Source: Nageia nagi (Eukaryota; Pinophyta). Taken from it: a stretch of DNA of 64,000 bases. The translations under genes were made by a program, and so were the position numbers. Positions 22,481 to 33,393 of this stretch are shown here, one piece after another (the first letter of the stretch is position 1; every line of letters starts with the position of its first letter). Where the stretch lies: the NCBI GenBank assembly GCA_050084985.1, contig JBITNC010000001.1:129208001-129272000 (forward strand), written 5' to 3'. Below the pieces are notes generated by a model, which was not told where the DNA came from, searched no databases, and was given only the letters and a program-made list of their open reading frames with translations.

Positions 22481-23668
22481 GCTTTTAAAATTAAAGTAAC
22501 TAAGTATTGTTTGTTAGGGGACATTTTACATCGATGAAATTTTAATGATATTTTGCTCAGATGTCTTGAATGGAATGATGTTAAAAAGGCTATATCTTCT
22601 GCCCATGATGGAACATGTGGAGGACATTTTAATGGTGTTGCAATTGTAAAATGATTAATACAAATGGGGTATTATTGGCCAACTATGGAAAAAGATTATT
22701 GTGAATATGTTAAAAAATGTTTTAAATGTCAACAATACACTCATTTATTTGCACAACCATCTCAAGAACTACATCCTATACAATCACTTTGGTCATTCTC
22801 TAAATGGGCATTAGATTTAATAGGACAAATTACACCTACATCTTCTGGTGGACATAAGTTCATAATTATAGCAACTGAATATTTTACCAAATGGGTAGAG
22901 GCTATTCCCATGACTTCTACTGTTGGCTCACGAATTGCGAATTTTATAGAAAATTATATTATATGTAGATTTGGTGTGCCAAATCAATTAATTATGGATA
23001 ATGGAAAAAATTTTAAAAATAAGGATGTAAAACAAATATGTGATAAGTATAAGATTAAACAAAGTTTTTCCACTCCTTATTATCCATAAGGCAATGGACA
23101 GGCAGAGGCTACTAATAAAACTATTCGAAACATCATAGCAAAAATAGTGAATGATTCTCATAGAGATTGGCATATTCAAATACCAAAAGCCTTATGGACT
23201 TATCGTACCAGTGTACACACTCCTATTGGGGCAACACCATTCTCTTTAGTGTACGAAACAGAAGCTATCCTACCTATAGAACTTGAGATACCATCCCTTA
23301 GAGTAAATCTAAGTGAGCAAAATTTTGATGAAGAAACAAGACAGACTCACTTAGATCAATTGTTACTTTTAGATGAAAAACATATTAATGCTTTAGAGCA
23401 TATGCATGTTTATCAAAAAAGGATAAAACGAGCTTTTGATAGAAGGGCTCTAATTCGTGAATTTGAAATAGGTGATTTGGTTTTAAAAGAAAATCAACAA
23501 ACTTCACGAATAGAATGACACCTTAGAGATAAATTTGCTCTAAATTGGTTAGGACCATATATCATTAAGAAAAAATTCAATAGAGGAACTTATCATTTAT
23601 CAGATTTAGAAGGAAATGAAGAACGTGAACCTATAAATATCATGCATCTTCGACCTTTCTATACATAA
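22481..23668 (+). pseudogene. element B integrase
   Basis: An N-terminal zinc-binding part (AHDGTCGGHFNG; CFKCQQ at 22718-22735) is followed by the DDE core: WALDLIGQITP (first Asp), QLIMDNGKNFKN (second Asp), GNGQAEATNKTI (Glu). The C-terminal part has the RTSVHTPIGATPFSLVY segment, KRAFDRRALIREFEIGDLVL and WLGPYIIKKKF, ending HLRPFYT. It joins element DNA to the chromosome. Stops at 22535 and 23516 are shared with C; those at 22652 and 23087 are private to B. Confidence 0.9.
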
Positions 23669-23771
23669 AAAAAATGTGTACATTAGTTTTTTTTATTTTA
23701 TTTTATTGTTAAAATAATAAATAAATAAAAGTATTAATATTTGTCAAGTGTTAATGATTAAAATAGAAAAG

Positions 23772-24987
23772 ATGAATCTGGTAATGGAATCTGCTGAAGG
23801 TAGCATAATGCCACCACAAGTACGATTTCCACCACCGAGATATCCAGGTGATTTCATGTTAACATATTTATGACATAGATTTGATCTTAATCTTTTAAAT
23901 TATTTACAATTGACTATTGATGAACAATATACAAGAACATTTAATATGTTTTGTGTTAGGAATAATGATTGGGGAGTCATTTTTGTGTGAAGATGAAGTA
24001 AGCATTATTTTAGATCCACCAATCTTTTTCACCCATATGGAAAGAATATCACAAAGAATAATGGATTTCTACTTACAATGGCCTTATGGAATACCAAAGA
24101 TATTCATAAATTGTCAATTAACTGAGTATTCACTCCTTTTAGCTAGAATGAAATGCATTAAACAATTACTAAAAAGCCTAGAATGGATGGATGAAATCCT
24201 ACATTATTTACCTCATAAAAGGGTGATTTATGATTTTTCAAATACCTTTGTGGCTTGTCCTCCTAGAATGTCACAACAATAATATTATAAGCAAATTAAC
24301 AGATGCTCTCACATGCAAATGCGACACACAATTTGGGAATGAAAGTTAGCAAAAAGGTAAGCTTTGTGTATTGCTGAACTTAAAATGATAAGTCAAATAA
24401 AGGTTAGAAATGAGATCATCAAAAGATTATCAAAAGAAAGTAGAGTACAGAATAATGGAAGTTATCTTCTAGGGTTCGAAAATAGGTATGACAAAGATAT
24501 CTTTATGAAAGTTATTCGTAATGCTCCTACTCCTTTGTACTTAAATGTTTTTTCCATGCCTACAGAAATACAACAAAAATTGGCCTTGACATTCTATGAT
24601 ACACGTGAATCTTACGGTTGGGATGTCAAAATAAATGGGTATCAAGTTATTGTTTGTATCAATGCCTTTGAGTTATGGTGTTCTCCCAAATCAGAATATG
24701 ATTTAATGGTATATTTCTATCTTCTGTGACCTATAGAAAAGCCCAAAATAATGGTCGATTGTACTCACAACCAGACTGCAAGATATCGACAACGAATCAT
24801 TTCAATCACACAAACTGTGACATCAAAACACTTAGATTATTGTGTTCTAAAAATTTATCATAATCAAGTGGTATTAGATTTTAGTTTTTTGTTTAGTTCA
24901 ACACATTGTTCATTTAATCCTGATGAAGTTCAAACTCGATTTGAACGCGTTACGAATAGATTTCCTAGAAAAATCATAAAATCCTAA
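23772..24987 (+). pseudogene. element B 3' ORF, unknown protein with an internal duplication
   Basis: Starts ATG 23772 (MNLVMESAEGSIMPPQVRFP), about 100 bases after integrase, and ends at 24985-24987, about 405 codons. It is in the position where env-like or accessory ORFs occur, but I see no signal peptide or membrane segment. Two repeats of ~115 residues are visible. Repeat 1 (about 23911-24260) has NNDWGV, the FYLQWP-PKIFINC block and VIYDFSNTF. Repeat 2 (about 24559-24920) has SYGWDV, NGYQV, FYLL-stop-P, PKIMVDC and VVLDFSFLF. Spacing between blocks is nearly identical. Broken by a TGA near 23871, a +1 shift near 23985, and stops at 24280, 24342, 24358 and 24727. Element C carries the same ORF (63412 on). 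Function unknown. Confidence 0.65.
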
Positions 24988-25110
24988 AAAATAGAAAAAT
25001 CATAAAATCCTAAAAAATAGAAAAATCATAAAATCCTAAAAAATAGAAAAATCATAAAATCTTAAAAAATAGAAAAATCATAAAATCATAAAAATTTAAA
25101 AAATATAAAA
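24964..25110 (+). repeat. A-rich 26-bp tandem array, about 5 units
   Basis: The unit TAGAAAAATCATAAAATCCT plus AAAAAA is repeated about five times and decays into (A/T)-rich sequence. The stop of the 3' ORF falls in the first unit, so the array may have grown from the end of the ORF. Confidence 0.85.
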
Positions 25111-28100
25111 CACAAAATTTATAAAATCAAAAAATATACCTAGATGGGAACATCTAGAGGTCACTTGGCAATTGGGTGCCCTGCCCTTGTATGATGTAAA
25201 TATATGTTGCATGTCATCGTAACAGTGATTATCCAGTAAATGTGCAATGTATGAAAAGGTTATCTTAGAATAATTTCCTTGTTATCACTACATTCACTTT
25301 ATCCTTTCTTTCATAAAGAAATGACATACCCTTGATGATAGAAAAATATAAAATTTGTATGTTTGAAGCAAAATCAAAAACTCCAAACACTTAATACATT
25401 AAGGAATTCTAAGAGAATTTGAATGAAATTATTTTAGAAACATTAAGAGTGAAAATTACATATCTATCCTATTATTCGTTTCATCCCGAACCCAAGAATT
25501 ATTATCGAAAAAAAAAGAAAATATATATATATATATTTAAAAAAAAAATTTATTACATAATATCAATGATTCTTAGGTGATTACAATATCCTCTATCGGG
25601 GCTATGGACGCCTGACTGGCAGTAGAGCAAGGTTGTAGCAGGATCAAGGTGGTTAAGCAACTTTCTATGGACCTCTATATGTTCCATATGGATGGATTAG
25701 CTCATTAATGTTTCTGAGATAATTTCATGTCAAATGATCTAAGAAGGGAAAAGAATGTCACTACACACATGGAGTTTTAGGTTTTTATCAACATATAATA
25801 ATATTGTTTTATATCATCTTAGGTTGTTAAATCTTGAAATAAAGAAAGATAAGGTAGATGTTATAATAACTTGGTTATTAATTCAAAAGTCACTTGATCT
25901 TTTTGTTATAATGAATATCCTTCATATTATATAATTTGTTGGTGTTTAGGATCATTCGTTTCATTTTGATAAACCCATTTTTTACTATTATACATCCCGC
26001 CTTTGAACATTATTAAAATTTTGCTTTTCTTTGGGAAAGATAAGAATGATTAGTAATTGTTCTCTTGACCAAGACAAAGTTAATGTTCATATACATTCCT
26101 AAAGTCATTATTGTTTCATGTTAAACCATGTTTTAAATATACCTATTTCCTTTGAACATTATTAAAATTTGCTTTTCTTTGCTAAGGATAAGAATGATTA
26201 TTTATTGTTCTCCTAACCAAGATAAAGTTAATGTTCACATGCATCCATACGTCATTAGTCTATATTACTTTTGAACATTATTAAAATTAGCTTTTCTTCG
26301 GAAAGGATAAGAATGATTAGTAATTGTTCTCCTGACCAAGATAAAGTTAATGTTCATAACATCCATAAAGAATTAGTTTTCCATGTCAAGTGGTTTATTA
26401 TAAAAAATTGCCAAGTACGAAAAATGATGCATCTGATTCCGTAAAAATTTAATAAAAATATGTCCTTAAATAATCTTAAAGTCTAGCAAGATTTAATATT
26501 TGAAAATAATGATTCTTAATTAATTAAGTTAATATACATATTTTAGATATTTTAAATAATATCTAAAGTCAATATAAAATTTTAAATTCATTTTTTAAAT
26601 GATGTACTAAGAGATTTATTAAGTTATCATTAGAAACTAGGATATTAATGATTAGTTATTTAAACAAATTATGTTATTTCATGTTATCAAGTATCCTCAT
26701 ATAGCTCACAATTATATCTATGCATCATACATTCTGAAAGTTACATCTAGCATCAACATCTATTCATCATCAAGTAATTAAAAAATAATTATTATAACCT
26801 ACATAACATCACATCACATCATACTTATTTTTATCATTAATTCATATAAAAAATGTAAGATCATGCATCAAGAGTCATAGAAATACTATAATGATCTAAA
26901 TAGTACATCAACAAAATATAACACCATAATCATCATATCAGCATGAGCCATAATGCCAATAAATAAAAGTACATCCTATATATATCATCAAAATAGGAAT
27001 ATCAATGTCCTCCAATAGATACAATATCATCATGAGGATCACCAGGATGCTTTGAAGAATCCTTATCCCTAGTAATGGATCTCAAGCCTATAGCATATGT
27101 ACGAGGAGATATACCCCTAGCAGTAGACTAAGATCAAGAAACTAATGTTGCATGACAACTGTGATTTCCTAAATGAGCCAAGTCACCAAAAACTAGTGAA
27201 CGAGGAAACCCTAGTACTGGCCTAGGTGGTGAACTAGAACCATCTGAAAAATATCTCAGGAAACCAGGTAGCCAAAGCTCCACAGACCTACGATAATAAT
27301 TCTGTTCTCTCAACTGATCTGCCATGAAAATTATTTTGTTTTAAAAACCCTCGCATCATGGATTGTTAGCGATCATTATGTTGATCATCAATAATTTAAA
27401 TCAAATCGATAATGATTATTGATCGACAATGATTCATAAGTAAACGTTGGCAATTTATATTATTTGAAAATGTACAAGTGAAGTATATTTTCTTTAAAAT
27501 TTATTTGTGTTTAGACAAAATATTAAAAAGCTTCATTCACTAAGGTGAAAGTGAACACATTATAAATCACATTATTTTTTCACCTAGAAGAATACTCCAA
27601 TGTCACATGACTGCCAAATACATCGGCACATGAAGGACTAGTATTGAGTAAAATTACTAAGGTAAAATAATTAAAATCGCTATTAAAACAAGTCTAAACA
27701 CAAGAAATTAAGATATTCATAGCAAAATATACTATTATAAAGATAGTATTTTTACTATATAAATCTACGATGATCACTTTACAGTCATTAACAATAATAA
27801 AAGATTGTCAATGATTATTGACTAAGTCAAATACGAAAAATAGATCAGACTAAGTTTGAGCTCAAGTGGCAAAACAATCACAGGATGTAAGAGATCATCT
27901 CGAAACCTCATTGTTGGGACAAAGGACAACACTATTACAATTCATATACTAAAGAAAACTTATATGGTATAGGTGCGCTTAGACATGCAAAATGACATAA
28001 CAGAAATGTCATGCAACTGTCACACAAGCTCAATACGTCATCACACCGAAAAGAGTCACTTCTGAAGTTATCAACCTTATCAAATAACAAAGCTTCTTGT

Positions 28101-28145
28101 TATATACTTTTTGAAATTATCAACCCTATCTTTGGTTGATAATTC
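25111..28145 (+). other. element B 3' non-coding region
   Basis: No coding run is supported. It contains a block at about 25560-25720 conserved in element A (8800-9200), a three-copy hairpin-bounded repeat (26005-26355), and clusters of CAATGATTATTGA-like motifs at 27355-27440 and 27765-27830. The open frame at 27134-27325 (minus) has no recognisable similarity. Confidence 0.6.
26005..26355 (+). repeat. three-copy ~83-nt module bounded by GAACATTA/TTAATGTTC
   Basis: Copies at 26005-26088, 26154-26236 and 26273-26355, separated by 65 and 36 bases. Each begins GAACATTATTAAAA and ends GTTAATGTTC, so its ends are complementary (GAACATTA with TAATGTTC). Inside, copy 3 has CTTTTC-TTCG-GAAAGG, a stem with a UUCG loop; copy 1 has CTTTTC-TTTG-GGAAAG. 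Related copies occur in element A at 8175-8540. Confidence 0.7.
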
Positions 28146-28160
28146 AAAAAAGGGGCAAAA
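28146..28160 (+). other. element B polypurine tract
   Basis: AAAAAAGGGGCAAAA lies directly against the 3' LTR start and is identical to the element A tract at 5141-5155 (minus). Confidence 0.88.
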
Positions 28161-30249
28161 TGTAGACACTTACAAATAAACCCTATTTTGAATTTAATAA
28201 ATAAATAAATAAAATAAGTATTTTTCTAATATATATCACATTAAAATAATTGTTGATTAAGATTGTGTAACATACACGCCGTGAACAATCTTAACCAAAG
28301 TAAATCAAGAATAGAATAGGGGGATAGTATGATCTCTGGAAGGCCAGTTCCTGATCTATTGGACATAGAAAAAGTAACAAGAAAGGGAATAAAATGGGGT
28401 AGATTATAGATGATATGGCTTCTTGATAACTATGATCTGATCTCTTGTTGGCCTCGTCTTTACATTCTAGAATGCTCTACTTATCAGCTCTAGATATTTG
28501 ATCACTCCTTGATGATGTCATCATTTTTAGGACCTAGTTTCACTCAAAAATGTGAACATCGTTCTCCTTGTGATGTCATCTTCCTACTTTTGGAATGCTC
28601 AACTTACCGACTCCGGATATTTGATCACTCCTTAATGATATCATCATTTTTGGGACCCAATTTCACTCAAAAATATGAACATCATTCTCCCTGTGATGTC
28701 ATCTTCATACTTCCAAAATGCTCGATTCACCAGTTCCAGATATTTGATCACTCCTTAATGACATCATCACTTTTGAGACCTGGTTTCACTAAAAAATGTG
28801 AACATCATTCTCCCCATGATGTCATCTTCCTACTTCCAAAATGCTCGACTTACCAGCTTTGGATATTTGATCACTCCTTGATGATGTCATCATCTCTGAA
28901 ACCTGGTTTCACTCAAAAATGTGAACATTGTTCTCCCTATGATGTCATCATCTCTACATTATGGAATGCTTTACTCACCAGCTTCAGCTATTTGATCACT
29001 CTTTGCTGACCTCATCATCTCTGGAACCCAGGCTTTTCTACAACTGAGTTTTATCATTTCCTTCCAGAATGCTCTACTCATCGACTTCGGCCTTTTTACT
29101 CACCCATGTTGACATCATCATCTCTGAAACCTAGTTTTTACCAAAATGCGACTATCTTATCCTTTGTGACATCATCATTTCATTCTAGAATGCTTTATCT
29201 ATTGAATCTGGTCTATTTTGTTTGTTCCAGAAAAACTCTTGGGGATCTTAAAATGAACTCATGATTGCAAGTAAAATACATCGGGGCTTCAATAAATAAT
29301 TTATTATATTATTGGATCAATCTTTTCGAACATATATAAAACAAGTGGTCTTACAACCCTTGTCATTAAAAAAAAAATGACCATAGAGCGACCATTCTAA
29401 TGTTAATATATAATCGCTAAAAAATCGGTGACGATCCATGAACAGTTGAACAACAAACAAATCTAAGCCTGGAATAGCCTAGTACGTATAATTTGTAATC
29501 ATGGATACAAATGGAAGATAACAACACCTCAAAATTTAGTTCGAGAGGTTATCTAAAATCTTGGAATGCCAAAACAAATGCATAACAAACCTTGAAGCTT
29601 ATAAATTAAATTTTTGTATGTGAACAAAGGGACCCAATCTTACTATAGCGAAGCTCTACCGAAATCGAATTAGGAGATTATTAGCAAAAGGTTGTAAGTT
29701 TGATCAATAGAAAATCTCATATTAATTATACTTCCATATTATGTTATTCATTTGCTGATTAATATGTATGAGCAGGTATGCTTTTGATGCTTTGTTCATT
29801 TTCTGTGTGCAGGGTCAATATAGAAAAAGAATGACGGAAGTAAGCATGAAAGAGAACAACAAAGAATAGACAAAAAACACTACAAAATTCTATGAAGATT
29901 ACTCTAGTGCATACAGAGCCGATCATCGACGACTCAAAGATCGGTTGACGGTGATTCACCAGATTGATAACAAAGGCCAAAGGTTTACAATGAACATAAT
30001 GATGGCATAGAGAATGCAAATTCATGCTTCAATCATTACCGATCTGCACTGATTGTTATCAATCCACAATGATTGCTGTTGATGCTAATTACAACTAGAT
30101 CAATAAAAACTTGCTTTTTGTATTCAAATACTTTACGATACAATATCATTATTATTATCGATGTGTATTGTCAAATATGTTCATGATTAATTATGTTGAA
30201 TGGTTTATCTTTCTAAATTGTATTTTAGGTTCATAATTTGATATACACA
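28161..30249 (+). repeat. element B 3' LTR (2089 bp)
   Basis: Collinear with 11875-13961 from TGTAGACACTTACAAATAAA to ...GATATACACA, including the ~122-bp array (about 28440-29010) and TATATAAAA at 29333-29341. By eye about 110-120 differences, largely transitions. The open frames at 28509-29009 and 29759-30025 are incidental. Confidence 0.93.
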
Positions 30250-30254
30250 GATTC
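30250..30254. repeat. target site duplication of element B, right copy (GATTC)
   Basis: A perfect match to 11870-11874. On the minus strand the coding frame of A runs ...LSDDES up to the insertion and SNSNLKLKRN after it, so removing B and one duplication restores a continuous frame. Confidence 0.92.
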
Positions 30255-32056
30255 ATCATCAGAAAGAAATCTTGATAATAATGATGAAGATACTAATGAT
30301 GGAAGATTAGAAGGTAAATGATGCCCTTGCATTAGATTTCTAAGAGTTGTAGATGGTTGTACTTTATTTTGTTAAGACTTTCATGAAGTAACCAACTATT
30401 TTGAACTTCTTGTTTTACCTTATCAAAAATTTATCGTTGTTTGTCAAGCTCTTGCTTTTCTTTTTCTTTGAGTTCTATATTCTTTTCTTTAAGTTTGGCT
30501 TCCTTTTCTAACTTACTTTGAACATCTTCATATCTTTTACTAAAGTTTATAGTTTCTTCATAATCTCTCTCTATGTGTTTTCTCTTTGCCTCCAACTCCG
30601 CAAAAGAGGGTATCTCTCCTACCTTGAATTGTTTAGCTAAAGCTTTTTTATGTTTTTCTTGCGATGAGGTTTTCTCGTAGGAGTAAGGATCATAGAAGAA
30701 TTTGTTTGAGATCTTACATTGAGGATTTGTTTGTGAGGTTTTTACTGAATACAAGGCCATTGTATCAAAATCTTCCATATAATACCTAGCCCTATGAAGT
30801 GTTTTTTGATAGGTAGGGTCAGTTATCCTAGCTTGTGAAGAGGGGCTTTGAGGTTGATAATCTAAACTCTCAAGAGGCAATTCTCTTTTTTGATTAGAGT
30901 AAAAGTCTTGATATCCCCGTACTTGGTAATTAAGAGGTGATGATAATTGCGCCCAAGCTTGACTCTTTTGGTTTGCATAAGTTTTTACATCATGCTTTTG
31001 CCTCATCTCTTCTTATCTCATTTTGTTGAAGAATTTCCCATGTTGGTTGTGAGAAATACATGCTTGTTGTTCATGGGATTTTTCTTGAAAATTATCTTTA
31101 ATTGTTTGGACCTGAAGAGGGGTATCAAGTGTATTCTCATTACACTTCTCCTTATTGAAATGTGTTTCAACGTCACCACTATGATATGTTGTTTTTTTAT
31201 ATGGTTTTTCTTTCACAAGCTTATATATGTTAGTCTTAGAAATTTCTTTTTCCAATTGGAACTCCTTTGGTTCAACAAGACAATCTAAGAACTTTTTTAT
31301 ATGTAATTCTTCAATTTTTTCTCGTGGCGAGCATAAAGAAGTTGTATTACCCAGCTCAAAAGTATCATGAGATATATGAAACTCGATCGAAAGTTTTACA
31401 GTTTCAATAGGAGAAGGAGAATTAGATTATGATTCTATAGAATATTCAAAAAGGTCCTCAAGATTCATGTCAAGCTCCTCATCTTCAATATCATATTCAT
31501 TCCAAAGTAGGGGTGAGGATGTCAAAGTGTCAAGCTTTTGGAGGTCATAAGATTTAGTAAAAGATCTTGTGTCATAATCCTTAGCATTGATATTTGCTTC
31601 ATCCCTCGATATATTGGGGTAATGAGATTTGATATTCTCAAAAGGAGGTACACAACAAGATTTTAATTTGATAAGATGTTTCGATGAGTTTTCAATCTTT
31701 ATGATGGGCTCATTATTTTCAATGTCAAACTCATCCCATGATGAGGGCAAAGGAATGGAAGAACTATACTCTAGCTCTTCATGGGATCTAACAAGGCTTT
31801 CTAAGGATTGAAGAAGAGGCATGGTACATTGTTCTATCTCTGCTAAGTATGCTAAAAGCTTTTCAATGTTGATATAAAAATCATTCTTCATGACCTCTAA
31901 AGTAGAATAAGTATCTGAGGTTGACTTGGCAAGATGTGACCATAGTCTTTGTATTTTTGGTTTTACTTTGATAGAAAAAGGAACATAATTTAAAAGTGCA
32001 ACCAAGACAAACTTCATAATGATAAAATTCAAAGGCCTTTTAATTGTTCTCAACAA
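30255..32056 (-). pseudogene. element A pre-gag ORF (N-terminal half of the gag protein)
   Basis: From 32056 to 30431 a single minus-strand frame is interrupted by a few stops (for example at 31427), then a shift leads into the gag frame at the B insertion. The N-terminal part contains two copies of an acidic motif, PSSWDEFDIENNE (about 31715-31750) and LLWNEYDIEDEE (about 31481-31513). The C-terminal part has EIPSFAELEAK and a Lys/Glu coiled coil (EKEAKLKEKNIELKEKEKQE) that aligns in position with the pre-gag coiled coil of B (16471-16947). The acidic-motif half is not found in B or C. Role unknown; probably a structural extension of Gag. Confidence 0.65.
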
Positions 32057-32159
32057 CTAAAAATTTGTATGGATCTAGAGTGACTGACAATGCCTATGTT
32101 TCTATTTGTCACAAAGGGCTCAAAGGAAAAATCTTAAGTAAAATCAACTTTTAACGTCT

Positions 32160-33066
32160 TTTAAACTTATTCCTTTATAGGACCTATTATATCATTCCAT
32201 AAATAAAACATGTCAATTAAGTATTTGAATACTATTTTTTTTTTTAGGTTGTATAATAAAATTGTCAAATTTGTTTTGGTTTGATAATTAAGTTCTAATT
32301 ATAATATAGAATATTCTAAAATTTTATACTTTATATTAATTTTATTTTAATATTTTATATTTATGTTTTCATTTTAAATTTTTATATTTAATATCTTAAT
32401 ACTATAATTTAATATTTTATTTTTAATATTTAATGTTATGATTTTTAATTTTAGATTAATTTTAATTTTATTTTAATTTATATTTAAATTCTTTATTTTA
32501 TATTTTTAATATTTTATGTTTTTAATATTTATACTTTGTATTGAATTTAAATTTTATGTAATAGTTGTATGTTTTATTATTTAAATTTTGTATTTATATT
32601 AAATTTAATTTTTTATATTTTAACATATATACTTTATTGTATATTTACGTATTTATATTAATTTATTTTCTACTTATATTTACTATTTATTTTTATTAAT
32701 TTATATTTATTATTTGTATTTTAATATTTTAATATTGTCACCAATTCAATTCAATTCAATTTTAATAATATTAACTTTGCAATTTATTATTTTGAATTTA
32801 TATCTTATTTTATATTTTAATGTTCGATTTTTTATGAAAATTTTATATTGATGTATATAAACTATATATTGATATTTTTAATATTTTAATTTTATACTTA
32901 TATATTTTAAACTTTTTTATTTTTTTATTTTTTATTAGAATATAAAAACATTTAACATCTAATGTCTAATCTTTAAAATATTAATTGAAAATCTAAAATT
33001 AAAAATTAATTTCAAAATGTTTAAATTGAAATTTAAAATTAAAACTTAAAACTTTCAAATTAAGAA
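32160..33066. repeat. very AT-rich low-complexity stretch in the element A leader
   Basis: Almost only A and T in runs such as TTTAATATTTTATATTTATG, with no stable unit. No coding run. It separates the pre-gag ORF from the PPR remnant. Confidence 0.7.
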
Positions 33067-33393
33067 ATGCAGCAAATAACAGCTGTAGTCCAACTCGATC
33101 AATCCACTTTTTCCAGCGCAAACTGGAAGATTTGTTATAGTGATTATGATTTAACAGTAGTCATTCAATCAGATCAATCCACCTTTCCTGACATTCAACA
33201 AGCATTCGGCGAACTGATAGATTTGTTACAGGATTTATACACATGTCAAAGATTTTTTTTTTTTAGAATGGATTTTCGTTAGATGTTGTGGGCTTTGTAG
33301 CTGTGAATTTGCCCTTGCATAACAGCTTTAGGGAATGCAATAATTATCGGATATACATAAAAGTGGATTCATTGCAACTACCCCTGAATTGCT

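Larger units (their letters stand above)
15763..23668 (+). pseudogene. gag-pol: element B gag-pol polyprotein, single frame, broken
   Basis: From ATG at 15763 (MVQNRSMIAKKMREHP) to the stop at 23666-23668 the coding region stays in one frame except for a shift near 17910-17950. This gives about 2600 codons. In-frame stops sit at 16141, 16396, 16945, 17068, 17695, 18410, 18602, 19163, 19664, 19973, 20321, 20456, 20639, 21170, 21617, 21902, 22478, 22535, 22652, 23087 and 23516. Where element C is open the difference is often CGA, CAA or CAG to a stop, the pattern of cytosine deamination. Gag and pol are fused with no frameshift site, so gag:pol ratio would need another control. Domains are given in separate entries. 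Confidence 0.9.
11875..30249 (+). mobile_element. element B: 18.4-kb Tat/Ogre-type Ty3/gypsy retrotransposon, inserted in gag of A
   Basis: Two 2.09-kb LTRs (11875-13961, 28161-30249) with TG...CA ends and a perfect GATTC duplication define the element. Internal order is primer-binding site, 1.8-kb structured leader, gag-pol in a single frame (15763-23668), separate 3' ORF (23772-24987), 3.2-kb non-coding 3' region, polypurine tract. Gypsy order (RT-RNase H before integrase) plus a second RNase H between RNase H and integrase is the Tat-lineage signature. About twenty in-frame stops and at least one frameshift in gag-pol show the copy is dead. The LTRs differ by about 5-6% by eye, mostly transitions. 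Confidence 0.93.

Noticed and set aside
23772-24987. Calling the 3' ORF an envelope protein
   Set aside because: No signal peptide, no membrane-spanning segment and no cleavage site visible; only its position would support it.
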